From NCBI RefSeq assembly GCF_009917485.1, contig NZ_QZDT01000034.1, forward strand, positions 1 through 44,718: DNA of 44,718 bases. The letters run 5' to 3'. A program made the position numbers and the translations under genes. Under the pieces are notes generated by a model, which saw only the letters and a program-made list of their open reading frames with translations, made no database searches and was not told the origin of the DNA. Of the stretch, positions 27,282 through 36,047 are shown piece after piece. Positions within the stretch are counted from its first letter, which is position 1. Each line of letters begins with the position of its first letter. The stretch comes from Parablautia muri (GTDB lineage: Bacteria > Bacillota > Clostridia > Lachnospirales > Lachnospiraceae).

Positions 27282-28769
27282 ATGGACTTAAATGTAAAAA
27301 AAGAGTATGACCTATACAATGACATCCAATTAAGATGCGGCGGAGAAATTTACATAGGCGTTGTGGGACCGGTCAGAACCGGCAAATCTACTTTTATTAA
27401 AAGATTTATGGATTTGATGGTTCTTCCCAATATGACGGAATCCTATGAAAAAGAGCGTGTAGTAGACGAACTTCCTCAAAGTGCCGGCGGAAAGACCATC
27501 ACCACCACAGAACCCAAGTTTATTCCCAAGGAGGCGGCAAAATTGTCCTTTGGGGAGGGGATAGAGGCCAGAGTACGACTGATAGACTGCGTGGGATATA
27601 TGGTGGATGGCGCTACCGGCCATATGGAAGACGAAGCGGAGAGGATGGTGAAAACCCCCTGGTTTACAGAAGAAATTCCTTTTACACAGGCGGCGGAAAT
27701 TGGAACCAGGAAGGTTATCAATGATCATTCAACCATTGGAATCGTGATTACCTGCGATGGCAGCTTTGGGGATATTCCAAAGGAAAATTACGAAGCTGCC
27801 CAGGAGCGCACGATCAAAGAACTGAAAAAACTGAAAAAGCCCTTCGTAGTGCTTCTTAACACGGCAAAGCCCTACAGTGAAGATGCCATAAAGCTAGCGG
27901 AGGAAATTGCAAATAAGTACAGCGTGTCGGTAATGCCTGTTAACTGTGAGCAGTTAAAGAAAGAAGACATTCATCAGATTTTAGAGAACATCCTTTATGA
28001 ATTTCCGCTTACCATGATTGAATTCTATATGCCCAAGTGGGTTGAAATGCTGCCTCCCAACCATAAAATGAAGGTGGATTTGATTGAGCGTGTAAAAGAA
28101 ATCATGTCAAAATACAACTGCATCAGGGATGTAAAAAACGACCCGATTACCTTAGAAGGACCTTTTATCAAAAAGTGCAAGATGGACAGCATTGACATGG
28201 CGGACGGCTGCATCAGGGTATGGCTGGATGTGGACGATGCCTATTATTATGAGATGCTCAGCGATATGGTGGGAGAAACCATAGACAATGAATATCATTT
28301 ATTGTCCGTCTTAAAAGAAATGGCTAAAATGAAACGGGAGTACGTGAAGGTTTTACATGCTGTTGACTCCGTCAGACAAAAAGGATACGGTGTGGTAACG
28401 CCTGAACGCAGCGAGATCAAACTTGATAAGCCGGAGGTGACAAGGCATGGAAACAAATTTGGTGTGAAAATCCGTGCGGTAAGTCCCAGCATACATATGA
28501 TCCGTGCCAATATTGAGACAGAAATCTCACCCATTGTAGGATCGGAAGAACAGGCTCAGGACCTGATTCGCTTTATTTCCGATTCCAGCCAAAGCGAAGC
28601 CGGCATCTGGGAGACAAACATTTTCGGCAAATCCGTGGAACAGCTTGTAAACGATGGCATAACCAGCAAGCTTACCATGATAGGGGACGAAAGCCAGTTA
28701 AAGCTCCAGGAAACCATGCAGAAGATAGTCAATGATTCTAATGGTGGAATGGTCTGCATCATTATATAA
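27282..28769 (+). CDS. spoIVA: stage IV sporulation protein A, spore coat basement ATPase
   Basis: An ATPase that polymerises on the outer forespore membrane and anchors the spore coat. Its 495 residues match the family. The N-terminal P-loop domain has GPVRTGKST (from residue 29); TTTEPKFIP follows. A middle domain and a C-terminal membrane-targeting end with the hydrophobic GMVCIII tail complete it. The start is ATG 27282, placed after ggaggag (27272-27278); the ATG at 27270 overlaps that site. It is preceded by a sigma-E-type promoter and followed by a terminator, so it is a single-gene unit. Confidence 0.97.
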   Translation: MDLNVKKEYDLYNDIQLRCGGEIYIGVVGPVRTGKSTFIKRFMDLMVLPNMTESYEKERVVDELPQSAGGKTITTTEPKFIPKEAAKLSFGEGIEARVRLIDCVGYMVDGATGHMEDEAERMVKTPWFTEEIPFTQAAEIGTRKVINDHSTIGIVITCDGSFGDIPKENYEAAQERTIKELKKLKKPFVVLLNTAKPYSEDAIKLAEEIANKYSVSVMPVNCEQLKKEDIHQILENILYEFPLTMIEFYMPKWVEMLPPNHKMKVDLIERVKEIMSKYNCIRDVKNDPITLEGPFIKKCKMDSIDMADGCIRVWLDVDDAYYYEMLSDMVGETIDNEYHLLSVLKEMAKMKREYVKVLHAVDSVRQKGYGVVTPERSEIKLDKPEVTRHGNKFGVKIRAVSPSIHMIRANIETEISPIVGSEEQAQDLIRFISDSSQSEAGIWETNIFGKSVEQLVNDGITSKLTMIGDESQLKLQETMQKIVNDSNGGMVCIII

Positions 28770-28776
28770 ACCACAA

Positions 28777-28816
28777 AAAAGAATGCTTTCGCATTTTGCG
28801 CAGGCATTCTTTTATT
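28777..28816 (+). terminator. intrinsic terminator after spoIVA
   Basis: aaaagaatgc (28777-28786) pairs with gcattctttt (28804-28813), with an inner cgca/tgcg stem, followed by a T-rich tail. Confidence 0.8.
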
Positions 28817-28848
28817 ATAATGAAAAAATATTCCCGCTGATTGTTTGA

Positions 28849-28877
28849 TTGCAGACCGGTTATTTTTATGGTAATAT
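28849..28877 (+). promoter_or_regulatory. putative sigma-A promoter for purine nucleoside phosphorylase
   Basis: ttgcag (28849-28854), a 17-base spacer, then tgg-taatat (-10 at 28872-28877, with an extended TGn). Confidence 0.5.
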
Positions 28878-28922
28878 TATGGAGTAAAGTTTTGTCTAAA
28901 AATAAATTGTTTGGAGGGTCAT

Positions 28923-29744
28923 ATGAATCAGGTTTATGAAAAGATTGAGAAATGCTATGAAAGCATAAAGGACAGATTTCCTTTTCAACCTAAGGTGGCG
29001 CTTGTTCTTGGCTCAGGGCTGGGTACTTATGCAGATACCATGGATGTAAAAGCAGAGATTGATTACAGTGAAATTGCAGATTTTCCTGTTTCCACGGTTC
29101 CAGGTCATGAAGGAAAGTTTATTTTTGGTTATGTAAAAGGGGTGCCTGTTGTATGTATGAAAGGGAGAGTCCACTATTATGAAGGATATCCCATAACAGA
29201 TGTAGTGCTGCCCACACGTCTTATGAAAAAGATGGGGGCTGAGATTTTATTTTTAACCAATGCTTCAGGAGGCATCAATCCTGATTTTACAGCGGGAAGT
29301 TTTATGCTGATCAAAGATCATATTTCATGCTTTGCGCCGAATCCTTTGATTGGAGCAAACATAGATGAATTAGGGTGTCGTTTCCCGGATATGAGTAAAA
29401 TCTACGACCCAGCGCTTTCGAACATAATCAGAGAAAAGGCAAAGGAATGTAATATTCCTTTGAAGGAAGGAATTTATGTACAGCTTACAGGCCCGTCTTT
29501 TGAGTCGCCTGCGGAAATCCATATGCTGCGCAGCCTTGGCGCCGATGCTGTGGGAATGAGCACCGTAGTGGAGGCAATCGCTGCCAATCATATGGGAATG
29601 AAAATCTGTGGAATTTCCTGTGTCGCAAATTTAGCTGCCGGTATGACGGACCAGCCGCTTACTCATGATGAGGTGCAGGAAGCTTCTAATAAAGCGGCCC
29701 CACTGTTTAAACAGCTTATTACGGAGTCGATTGCGGCTTTTTGA
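28923..29744 (+). CDS. punA: purine nucleoside phosphorylase, trimeric type
   Basis: Cleaves inosine and guanosine with phosphate to the free base and ribose 1-phosphate. The 273-residue protein has GSGLG (30-34), VPGHEGKF, KGRVHYYEGY, the TNASGGI loop, GPSFESPAEIHMLR and GADAVGMSTVVEAI, followed by CVANLAAG with the base-contacting asparagine position. The start is ATG 28923 with ggagg at 28913-28917. It opens a nucleoside salvage run with the cytidine deaminase and an amidohydrolase. Confidence 0.92.
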   Translation: MNQVYEKIEKCYESIKDRFPFQPKVALVLGSGLGTYADTMDVKAEIDYSEIADFPVSTVPGHEGKFIFGYVKGVPVVCMKGRVHYYEGYPITDVVLPTRLMKKMGAEILFLTNASGGINPDFTAGSFMLIKDHISCFAPNPLIGANIDELGCRFPDMSKIYDPALSNIIREKAKECNIPLKEGIYVQLTGPSFESPAEIHMLRSLGADAVGMSTVVEAIAANHMGMKICGISCVANLAAGMTDQPLTHDEVQEASNKAAPLFKQLITESIAAF

Positions 29745-29773
29745 GCATATGCTTACCAGGATGTTTCGCATCC

Positions 29774-29801
29774 GTTTGCCCCATTGCCGGCGGGAAAAAT
29801 A
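29774..29801 (+). repeat. interspersed repeat family 2, copy 1
   Basis: gtttgccccattgccggcgg followed by gaaaaata. It is similar to 29892-29919 and to the reverse complement of 33624-33651. It contains a short ccc/ggg palindrome. Confidence 0.55.
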
Positions 29802-29838
29802 GGCTGACTGGCTGTGCGTGCTGTTTTTATGCCAATAA

Positions 29839-29874
29839 GCGCCAGCACGCAGCGCAAGAGAGTTTATTGTAATA
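29839..29874 (+). repeat. degenerate repeat family 1 copy
   Basis: gccagcacgcagcgcaagag followed by agtttattgtaata. It matches the family 1 consensus in its 3' half. Its 5' half also pairs with gcgtgctg near 29816. Confidence 0.45.
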
Positions 29875-29891
29875 AAAGAGCAGGCACGTCT

Positions 29892-29919
29892 GCTTGGCCC
29901 GTTGCTCGCGGGAATAAAA
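29892..29919 (+). repeat. interspersed repeat family 2, copy 2
   Basis: gcttggcccgttgctcgcgg followed by gaataaaa. By eye it matches the reverse complement of 33624-33651 at about 24 of 28 positions. Confidence 0.55.
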
Positions 29920-29952
29920 AAGAGCCATATATTTTATGAAAGGAGCTTTTGG

Positions 29953-30405
29953 ATGGAAACAGGAAAAAAACCATTGGCAGGGATAGAGGAGATACCGGTA
30001 TCGGAGCTGATACGCTCAGCGATTGATGCCAGAAAAAAGGCCTATGCTCCTTATTCAAACTACATGGTAGGAGCGGCAGTACTAACCAATGAGCTGCGGA
30101 TTTATACCGGCTGTAATATAGAAAACGCTGCCTATACGCCTTCTATTTGCGCGGAGAGAACTGCCGTCAGTAAGGCTGTCAGTGAAGGGCGGCGCGGATT
30201 TAAAGCAATTGCAGTGGTAGGAAGTCCTAAAGGGGAAGTGATAAGCCAATATGCCTTTCCATGCGGCGTATGCAGACAGGTACTGCGTGAATTTTCTGAT
30301 CCTGACAGTTTCTTTGTAATCGTTGCGAAAAGTGAGACAGATTACAAAATCTATCATTTAAAAGAATTGCTTCCAGAAAGCTTTGGACCGGAAAATTTAT
30401 ATTAA
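29953..30405 (+). CDS. cdd: cytidine deaminase
   Basis: Deaminates cytidine and deoxycytidine to uridine forms. The 150-residue protein is of the small homotetrameric type. Zinc and catalytic residues are in CAERT (C67, E69) and PCGVC (C104, C107); the substrate loop is NIENAAY. I place the start at ATG 29953 with aggag at 29941-29945; an upstream in-frame extension to 29902 overlaps a repeat and lacks a ribosome binding site. It lies between the purine phosphorylase and the MtaD-like gene. Confidence 0.94.
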   Translation: METGKKPLAGIEEIPVSELIRSAIDARKKAYAPYSNYMVGAAVLTNELRIYTGCNIENAAYTPSICAERTAVSKAVSEGRRGFKAIAVVGSPKGEVISQYAFPCGVCRQVLREFSDPDSFFVIVAKSETDYKIYHLKELLPESFGPENLY

Positions 30406-30476
30406 GGAGCAGCAGGGATTTAAAGTGGGCGGATGAAGAACAGCCCGGCAAGAAGCCGAAGATAGGAGAAAGGCAA

Positions 30477-31799
30477 GTGAATATAAGATTATATAACGCT
30501 AAAATTCTTACCATGTGTGAGGGTGAGGGAATTTTCGAAGGTGAAATATGGGTGCGGGGAGACAGGATTCTTTATGTAGGGAAGGGTGAGATTCCTGATG
30601 ATATTTATGCTGAAATGCCTGGGAAGTGTATCATATGGGATAAAGAAATTGATTGTAAGAAAAATCTCCTTATGCCTGGTTTTAAAAATGCGCATACCCA
30701 CTCTGGTATGACGCTGCTTCGTTCTTTTGCGGACGACCTTCCGCTGGACGAATGGCTGAACCATAAAATTTTCCCCATAGAAGCAAAAATGACTGCCGAA
30801 GATATTTACGAACTGTCCAGACTGGCTGTTTTGGAATATCTTACCAGCGGAATCACTGCAGTGTTTGACATGTACCTTACGCCAAAGTCTATTGGAGAGG
30901 CCTTTGACAATATGGGAATGCGGTGCGTGCAGGTGGGAGCGGTCAATAATTTCAGCCAGTCTCCCGAAATGGTGGAGGAAATGTACCAAACGCTCAATCA
31001 CAAAAGCCCTCTGCAATCCTACATGCTGGGATTTCATGCGGAATATACCTGCTCAAAAAGTTTACTTGAGCAAATAGCAGGGCTTGCCCATAAATACAAA
31101 GCGCCTGTATTTACCCATCTGGCGGAAACCGAAAATGAGGTGGCAGGGTGCCGTAAGCGCTATGGGATGACGCCTATGGCTTTTCTGGATGGGCTGGGAA
31201 TGTTTGACTATGGCGGAGGCGGATACCACTGTGTCCACATGACGCCGGAGGATATTGAAATCATGAGCCGCAAGGGATTATATGCTGTCACGAATCCCGG
31301 TTCCAACACAAAGCTTGCAAGCGGCATTGCGCCTGTCACAGATTTTTTGAAAGCAGGAGTCAAAGTGGCGATTGGAACGGATGGACCTGCAAGCAACAAC
31401 TGTCTTGACATGTTCAGGGAAATGTTTCTTGTAATCGGACTGGCCAAACTAAGAGAAAAGGACGCTTCTGCTGTGGATGCTCTGGAGGTCCTTAAAATGG
31501 CTACGGTAAACGGAGCAAAGGCTATGGGGCTTAAAGATGCGGATGTGCTTGAGGCAGGAAAACTGGCGGATATGATTATGATTGATTTAAACCAGCCTAA
31601 TATGAGGCCGCAAAATAATATTCCCAAGAACCTGGTGTATAGCGGCAGTAAGCAAAATGTAGTTATGACCATGGTGGGAGGAAAGATCCTTTACGAAAAC
31701 GGAGTTTTTTATACGAATGAAAAGCCGGAAGTTATTTATCAAAAAACAGATTCTATTTTGGAGAAATTAATAGGTAAAATACCTGACGAAAACACCTAA
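30477..31799 (+). CDS. amidohydrolase of the MtaD/TrzA type (SAH/MTA or other nucleoside deaminase)
   Basis: A 440-residue metal-dependent hydrolase. The metal motif HTHSG (H73, H75) is followed by MTLLRSFADDLPLDEWL. Further metal/catalytic positions are in GFHAEYT, FTHLAETENE, HCVHM and IGTDGPASNN. This pattern fits the MtaD/DadD group that deaminates methylthioadenosine, S-adenosylhomocysteine or 5'-deoxyadenosine. The salvage neighbours support a nucleoside substrate; SAH would also tie in with metH. The start is GTG 30477 with aggag at 30464-30468. Which nucleoside it prefers is not decided. Confidence 0.82.
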   Translation: MNIRLYNAKILTMCEGEGIFEGEIWVRGDRILYVGKGEIPDDIYAEMPGKCIIWDKEIDCKKNLLMPGFKNAHTHSGMTLLRSFADDLPLDEWLNHKIFPIEAKMTAEDIYELSRLAVLEYLTSGITAVFDMYLTPKSIGEAFDNMGMRCVQVGAVNNFSQSPEMVEEMYQTLNHKSPLQSYMLGFHAEYTCSKSLLEQIAGLAHKYKAPVFTHLAETENEVAGCRKRYGMTPMAFLDGLGMFDYGGGGYHCVHMTPEDIEIMSRKGLYAVTNPGSNTKLASGIAPVTDFLKAGVKVAIGTDGPASNNCLDMFREMFLVIGLAKLREKDASAVDALEVLKMATVNGAKAMGLKDADVLEAGKLADMIMIDLNQPNMRPQNNIPKNLVYSGSKQNVVMTMVGGKILYENGVFYTNEKPEVIYQKTDSILEKLIGKIPDENT

Positions 31800-31910
31800 T
31801 TAGAAAAATTGTGAAAGAATAATAAAATGTAGCGGAACTTAGGAGGAAGAATAGACTGACGCGCAAAGTATGTGGGCGTTTTGTTATGCTGTAGAGAACG
31901 GAGGATTTAT

Positions 31911-33614
31911 ATGAAAAAAAATAAAGTGTCTTTTTTTAATTCTATAAAGACCAAAATTACACTGCTTGTTTTCATATCGGTGCTGATTTCAACGGTTTTA
32001 TGCTTATGGACGGTTATTCCTTTAGCCGAAGAAAACCAGATAGAGCTGATTAGGAGCTATATGAAGGATATGGTGCTTGTTGCCGGTGTAAATATTGATA
32101 AAGAGATGACATATGTTGGTGCAGAGGATGCCCTTAGCATAGATAATTTGAAGGATGTGGTAGGGGATATTACGATACATGATATGGGAGCCAGCTATGC
32201 TTACGTAGTAGCTTCTGACAGCACAATGCTCTACCATCCGACAGAGAGTAAAATAGGAGAACCTGTTGAAAATGATGCGGTCAGGCAGATACTTGGCGAA
32301 ATTTCCGGTGGACGCAGACCTGAGACGGATGTGATTACATATAAATTTGAAAATACAATGAAGTATGCGGCCTATTATGTTGGGGAGAATATGGATTATG
32401 TTGTGGTAATCACTGCGGATGAGGATGAGATTCTTTCCGAAAATTCGGTTCTTCTAAGAAACAGCTGCTATTCCGGAAGCTTTATTTTGATTTTGTGTTT
32501 TGCGCTGGGCTTTATCCTGTCCATTCAAATCGTCAGGCCAATTAGAAAGATCACCGAAATTATTACCAGTTTATCAGAAATGAATTTTACGGAAAATAAA
32601 CTTCAGGTATATGTCAGCAGACAGAAAGATGAAATCGGCGTTATGGGAAGAACGATTGACATTCTGCGCAAAGAGCTGGTTATTATGATGAAAGGAATCA
32701 GTGGAAACAGCGAAAGCCTGTATGAAGCCTCTAACGGCCTTAGCGCTGGTTCAGGAGAGACGGCTACAGCGGTGGGACAGATAGAAAAGGCAATTTCTGA
32801 AATTGCTCAGGGCGCAACATCACAGGCCCAGGAGACCCAGGCGGCAACGGAAGATATTATCCTGATGGGCAATATGGTGGAAGATACAAGCAGGGAAATG
32901 GAAACTTTAAGAGAGAATGCCGAGAAAGTGCGGGATGCCGGAAATGAAGCAATGGAGATTCTTTCAGCCTTAAGCAGCGTCAACCAGAGAGCAAAGGATG
33001 CCATTCAGGTTGTCTATGACCAAACCAACATCACCAATGAATCGGCATTAAAGATTAAGGAAGCCACAGATATTATCAGTGAAATTGCGGAAGAAACAAA
33101 TTTACTTTCCCTAAACGCATCCATAGAAGCAGCAAGGGCTGGAGAACAGGGCCGTGGGTTTGCAGTGGTTGCAACCCAGATTCAAAAGCTGGCTGAACAG
33201 TCTAATGAATCGGCAAGACAGATTGACGATATTATTCATTCCCTGATCAAGGACTCGGAAGAATCCGTGCAGACCATGAAGGAAGTCAAAAATATTATCG
33301 GACAGCAGAATGAAAATGTAATTCATACAGAACAGGCCTTCAATAATGTGAAGGACGGCATAGATCAGTCCATTGAGAGCATTGGAATGATTGCTTCTAA
33401 AACTCAGGAGCTGGATGAGGCCAGAGTAAGAGTGGTGGATGTGGTTCAAAATCTGAATGCGATCGCCCAGGAGAATGCGGCCAGCACAGAGGAAACCGCA
33501 GCATCTGCCGCCGAGGCCGGTACTACGGTGGAAAGTATTGCCGAAAATGCGCGGCAGCTTAATGATATCGCACAGCAGCTGGAGAGAAGTGTAAAAAAAT
33601 TTGTGATGGAATAA
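31911..33614 (+). CDS. methyl-accepting chemotaxis protein with extracellular Cache domain
   Basis: A 567-residue chemoreceptor. TM1 is about 14-36, an extracellular single-Cache-like domain (about 40-190; [20 protein letters not shown]) follows, then TM2 about 193-215 and HAMP (about 216-270). The coiled-coil signalling domain has the tip motif [20 protein letters not shown]. The ligand is not predictable; such Cache domains often sense small carboxylates or amino acids. I place the start at ATG 31911 with ggagg at 31899-31903. No other motility gene is nearby. Confidence 0.93.
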   Translation: MKKNKVSFFNSIKTKITLLVFISVLISTVLCLWTVIPLAEENQIELIRSYMKDMVLVAGVNIDKEMTYVGAEDALSIDNLKDVVGDITIHDMGASYAYVVASDSTMLYHPTESKIGEPVENDAVRQILGEISGGRRPETDVITYKFENTMKYAAYYVGENMDYVVVITADEDEILSENSVLLRNSCYSGSFILILCFALGFILSIQIVRPIRKITEIITSLSEMNFTENKLQVYVSRQKDEIGVMGRTIDILRKELVIMMKGISGNSESLYEASNGLSAGSGETATAVGQIEKAISEIAQGATSQAQETQAATEDIILMGNMVEDTSREMETLRENAEKVRDAGNEAMEILSALSSVNQRAKDAIQVVYDQTNITNESALKIKEATDIISEIAEETNLLSLNASIEAARAGEQGRGFAVVATQIQKLAEQSNESARQIDDIIHSLIKDSEESVQTMKEVKNIIGQQNENVIHTEQAFNNVKDGIDQSIESIGMIASKTQELDEARVRVVDVVQNLNAIAQENAASTEETAASAAEAGTTVESIAENARQLNDIAQQLERSVKKFVME

Positions 33615-33623
33615 AATAAGGCG

Positions 33624-33715
33624 TTTTATTCCCGCAGGCAATGAGCCAGGCACCGTGATTGCACGAGCACTTGGTGAATGCCGTGAGGGGCGAATACCCA
33701 GCAGCTTGCTGCGGG
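33624..33715. repeat. repeat family 2 copy (reverse) within a foldable spacer
   Basis: 33624-33651 is the reverse-complement copy of family 2 (29892-29919). cccgcag (33631-33637) can pair with ctgcggg (33709-33715), while gcagc/gctgc at 33701-33712 forms an alternative small hairpin. It occupies the spacer between the chemoreceptor and the MutS-like gene. Confidence 0.5.
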
Positions 33716-33767
33716 ATATTTGACTGACTTGCAGACTATTTAAGAAAGGCTTGGTTATTGACAGAAT

Positions 33768-35543
33768 ATGGAATATATTATCTTTGCGGCGGCAATGGCC
33801 GGACTTATTGTACTTTTTATGTTGAAGGGACTTTATGATTATAAGAAGTCTGAAAAAAAGTTTATCAAAGACCTTTATGAGAACTATGGCACATTGCCCC
33901 AAAGAGAGTATAAGCCGGAACAGTTTGAAAATATTTCACACTATTTTTTAAAACATGCGGATGGTTTTGTCATTGATGATATTACATGGAATGACCTGAA
34001 CATGGATGAAATATTTAAAAAACTAAATTATACTTATTCGGCTGCAGGTGAAGAATATTTATATTATATTTTGCGGAAACCCTGCATGGATGAAGCAGAG
34101 TTTGCACACAGGGAAGAAATCATAGAATTTTTCAGGGCGCATCCTGACGAAAGGGTTGCTTATCAGTTTATTTTCAGCAAATTAGGGCGGACAGGAAAGT
34201 TTTCCATTTATGATTATCTGGATTATTTAGATGAACTTGGCCAGCGCAGTAATTTGCCGGACTATTTTTCAATCTGTCTGCTTTTAGCGGCTGTTGGCTT
34301 TATGTTTGTAAATATGCCCTTGGGACTGGTAGCCTTTGTGTGCGTGCTGGTTTCTAATAATGTGAGCTATTTCAAAGTAAAAGAGGAAATTGACCCATAT
34401 ATTACAAGTTTTACTTATGTGTTTCGCATATTGGAGACCGTCAAAAGGATGCAGGCGAAAAAAAACCATTTCCAAAAAGCGGATTTTGCGAAAGCAAAGC
34501 CTGCTCAAATGAATGCTCAAAAAATAGATTCCCAGGAAAAGGATGTGCTTGCCCGGGAATTTGAGATTATGAAAAAGTGCTGCGGGACGATGGGCAGCTT
34601 TAAAAGAGGCTCTTTTCTTGTAATGTCCGGCGGGCGCATGTCAGGGTCTAGTAATCCGCTGGAAATGATTTTAGATTTTATCAGGATGGGATTTCACGTA
34701 GACTTGATAAAATTCAACCAAATGCTGGCGCAGGTACGTAAGAATCTGCCCCAAATTGATGCTATGATTACAGTGCTGGGACAGATAGAGGCTATGATTG
34801 CCATTGGAGCATACAGGCAGTCGCTTGCGGATTATTGTGTGCCTGTATTTACGTCTAAAGCAGAGATTAAGGCGGAAGATTTATATCATCCTCTCATAGA
34901 AAATCCTGTAAAGAATGATATAAAGACGCATAAAAGTGTATTGATTACCGGCTCTAATGCTTCAGGGAAATCAACTTTTCTTAAGACCGTGGCAATCAAC
35001 GGTATTTTTGCGCAGACTATTCATACCTGCCTTGCAAAAAGTTATAGGAGTTCTTTGTTTTACACAATATCTTCTATGAGCCTTAAAGATGATATACAAA
35101 GCGGCGAAAGCTATTATATGGTGGAAATCAAAGCTTTAAAGAGGATATTGGATTTACGGGGCAGCGTTGGCGCGCCAGTTTTGTGCTTTGTGGATGAAGT
35201 GCTGCGGGGAACCAATACTATAGAACGAATTGCGGCATCGGCACAGATACTAAAGAGCCTGTCTCAGGGAAATTGCCTGTGTTTTGCTGCCACCCATGAT
35301 ATTGAATTAACGCATCTTTTGGAGGATATTTATTCTAATTACCATTTCTCAGAGGAAATTGAAGAAGATGATATTTTCTTTTGCTACAAAATCATGGAAG
35401 GACGGGCCAGCACCCGCAATGCCATTAAACTTTTAAGTATTATGGGGTATGAGCCTTTGATTATTCATGAAGCGGAGCACATGGCGGAAGATTTTTTGGA
35501 ATCTGGTGTGTGGCATAGACTTGACTGTGGAATGCCACAATGA
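33768..35543 (+). CDS. membrane-anchored MutS-like ATPase
   Basis: A 591-residue protein whose C-terminal third is a MutS-type ABC ATPase: Walker A GSNASGKST (395-403), signature-like DDIQSGESYYMVEI (441-454), Walker B VDEVLRGTN (about 475-483) and the ATHD histidine switch (H510). There is no mismatch-recognition domain. Instead there are an N-terminal membrane segment (3-20) and a hydrophobic pair at about 167-197, then a helical core/clamp-like region. It belongs with uncharacterised membrane MutS relatives in Firmicutes; a role in mismatch repair is doubtful. No strong ribosome binding site lies close to the ATG (aagg 18 bases away), so the start is less sure. Confidence 0.82.
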   Translation: MEYIIFAAAMAGLIVLFMLKGLYDYKKSEKKFIKDLYENYGTLPQREYKPEQFENISHYFLKHADGFVIDDITWNDLNMDEIFKKLNYTYSAAGEEYLYYILRKPCMDEAEFAHREEIIEFFRAHPDERVAYQFIFSKLGRTGKFSIYDYLDYLDELGQRSNLPDYFSICLLLAAVGFMFVNMPLGLVAFVCVLVSNNVSYFKVKEEIDPYITSFTYVFRILETVKRMQAKKNHFQKADFAKAKPAQMNAQKIDSQEKDVLAREFEIMKKCCGTMGSFKRGSFLVMSGGRMSGSSNPLEMILDFIRMGFHVDLIKFNQMLAQVRKNLPQIDAMITVLGQIEAMIAIGAYRQSLADYCVPVFTSKAEIKAEDLYHPLIENPVKNDIKTHKSVLITGSNASGKSTFLKTVAINGIFAQTIHTCLAKSYRSSLFYTISSMSLKDDIQSGESYYMVEIKALKRILDLRGSVGAPVLCFVDEVLRGTNTIERIAASAQILKSLSQGNCLCFAATHDIELTHLLEDIYSNYHFSEEIEEDDIFFCYKIMEGRASTRNAIKLLSIMGYEPLIIHEAEHMAEDFLESGVWHRLDCGMPQ

Positions 35544-35615
35544 TATGATAGTAGAAGTAAAAAATAATAGTTCATAAGAAAGAATTGTTATTCAAAAGAA
35601 AGGCCTGGTGAAAAA

Positions 35616-35744
35616 ATGGGAAATTTTATTTTATTTTTTAATACTTTTTTATCTTATGTGCTACAGCTGGCGGTTATTGTAGCATTAGCCGGAATTGCAA
35701 TGTTTATTGGAATCAAGCAGCGTAAACGTAAAAATGCTCAGTAA
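35616..35744 (+). CDS. 42-residue single-span membrane peptide
   Basis: A short frame encoding a hydrophobic peptide: a phenylalanine-rich start, one membrane helix (about 10-32: YVLQLAVIVALAGIAMFIGI) and a basic tail KQRKRKNAQ, as expected for inside-positive topology. ggtga lies 4 bases and aaagg 13 bases upstream. It sits 72 bases after the MutS-like gene and may be transcribed with it. I do not recognise a named family; the composition argues for a real membrane miniprotein. Confidence 0.55.
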   Translation: MGNFILFFNTFLSYVLQLAVIVALAGIAMFIGIKQRKRKNAQ

Positions 35745-35745
35745 C

Positions 35746-35781
35746 ACTGCCATGCTTTGTCAGTCGGCTTATGATCATAAG
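35746..35781 (+). repeat. degenerate family 1 copy with 14-bp palindrome
   Basis: gccatgctttgtcagtcggc resembles family 1 and runs into the perfect palindrome cttatgatcataag (35768-35781). Confidence 0.4.
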
Positions 35782-35887
35782 GCAGGGATGATGGGCATAT
35801 GCAGGTAACGGCTTGGACTGTGGTGTTGGCGCTTTATATGTCCATTCGGCAATGAGCTTTGCATGAAATGAATTTCATAATTATAAA

Positions 35888-35993
35888 GGGACTGTTTCAA
35901 AATAGTCATAATATACAGGATATGGCGGTTCATAAACTTACATAGTAATTATCCATATCCCACGGAGATTGTGGCTGTGTTTGTGACAGTCCC
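35888..35993. mobile_element. MITE-like element with about 25-bp terminal inverted repeats
   Basis: A 106-base element. The left end gggactgtttcaaaatag and the inverted right end gggactgtcacaaacacag align over about 25 bases with one gap and roughly 20 matches; most mismatches are T/C. An internal perfect stem ggatatgg (35918-35925)/ccatatcc (35953-35960) gives a fully foldable unit. tttcat occurs on both sides (35873-35878 and 35994-35999). It has no coding capacity. The ends look like those of insertion sequences that begin GGG(A/G)CTGT. Confidence 0.6.
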
Positions 35994-36047
35994 TTTCATC
36001 ATAAAGTACACATCGTCTTAGGATTGGGTCAGACGGAGGATTTTTGG

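Noticed and set aside
30489-31037. 182-residue reading frame on the minus strand inside the amidohydrolase gene
   Set aside because: It is antisense to a well-supported enzyme with intact metal motifs and has no start signal; it reflects codon bias.
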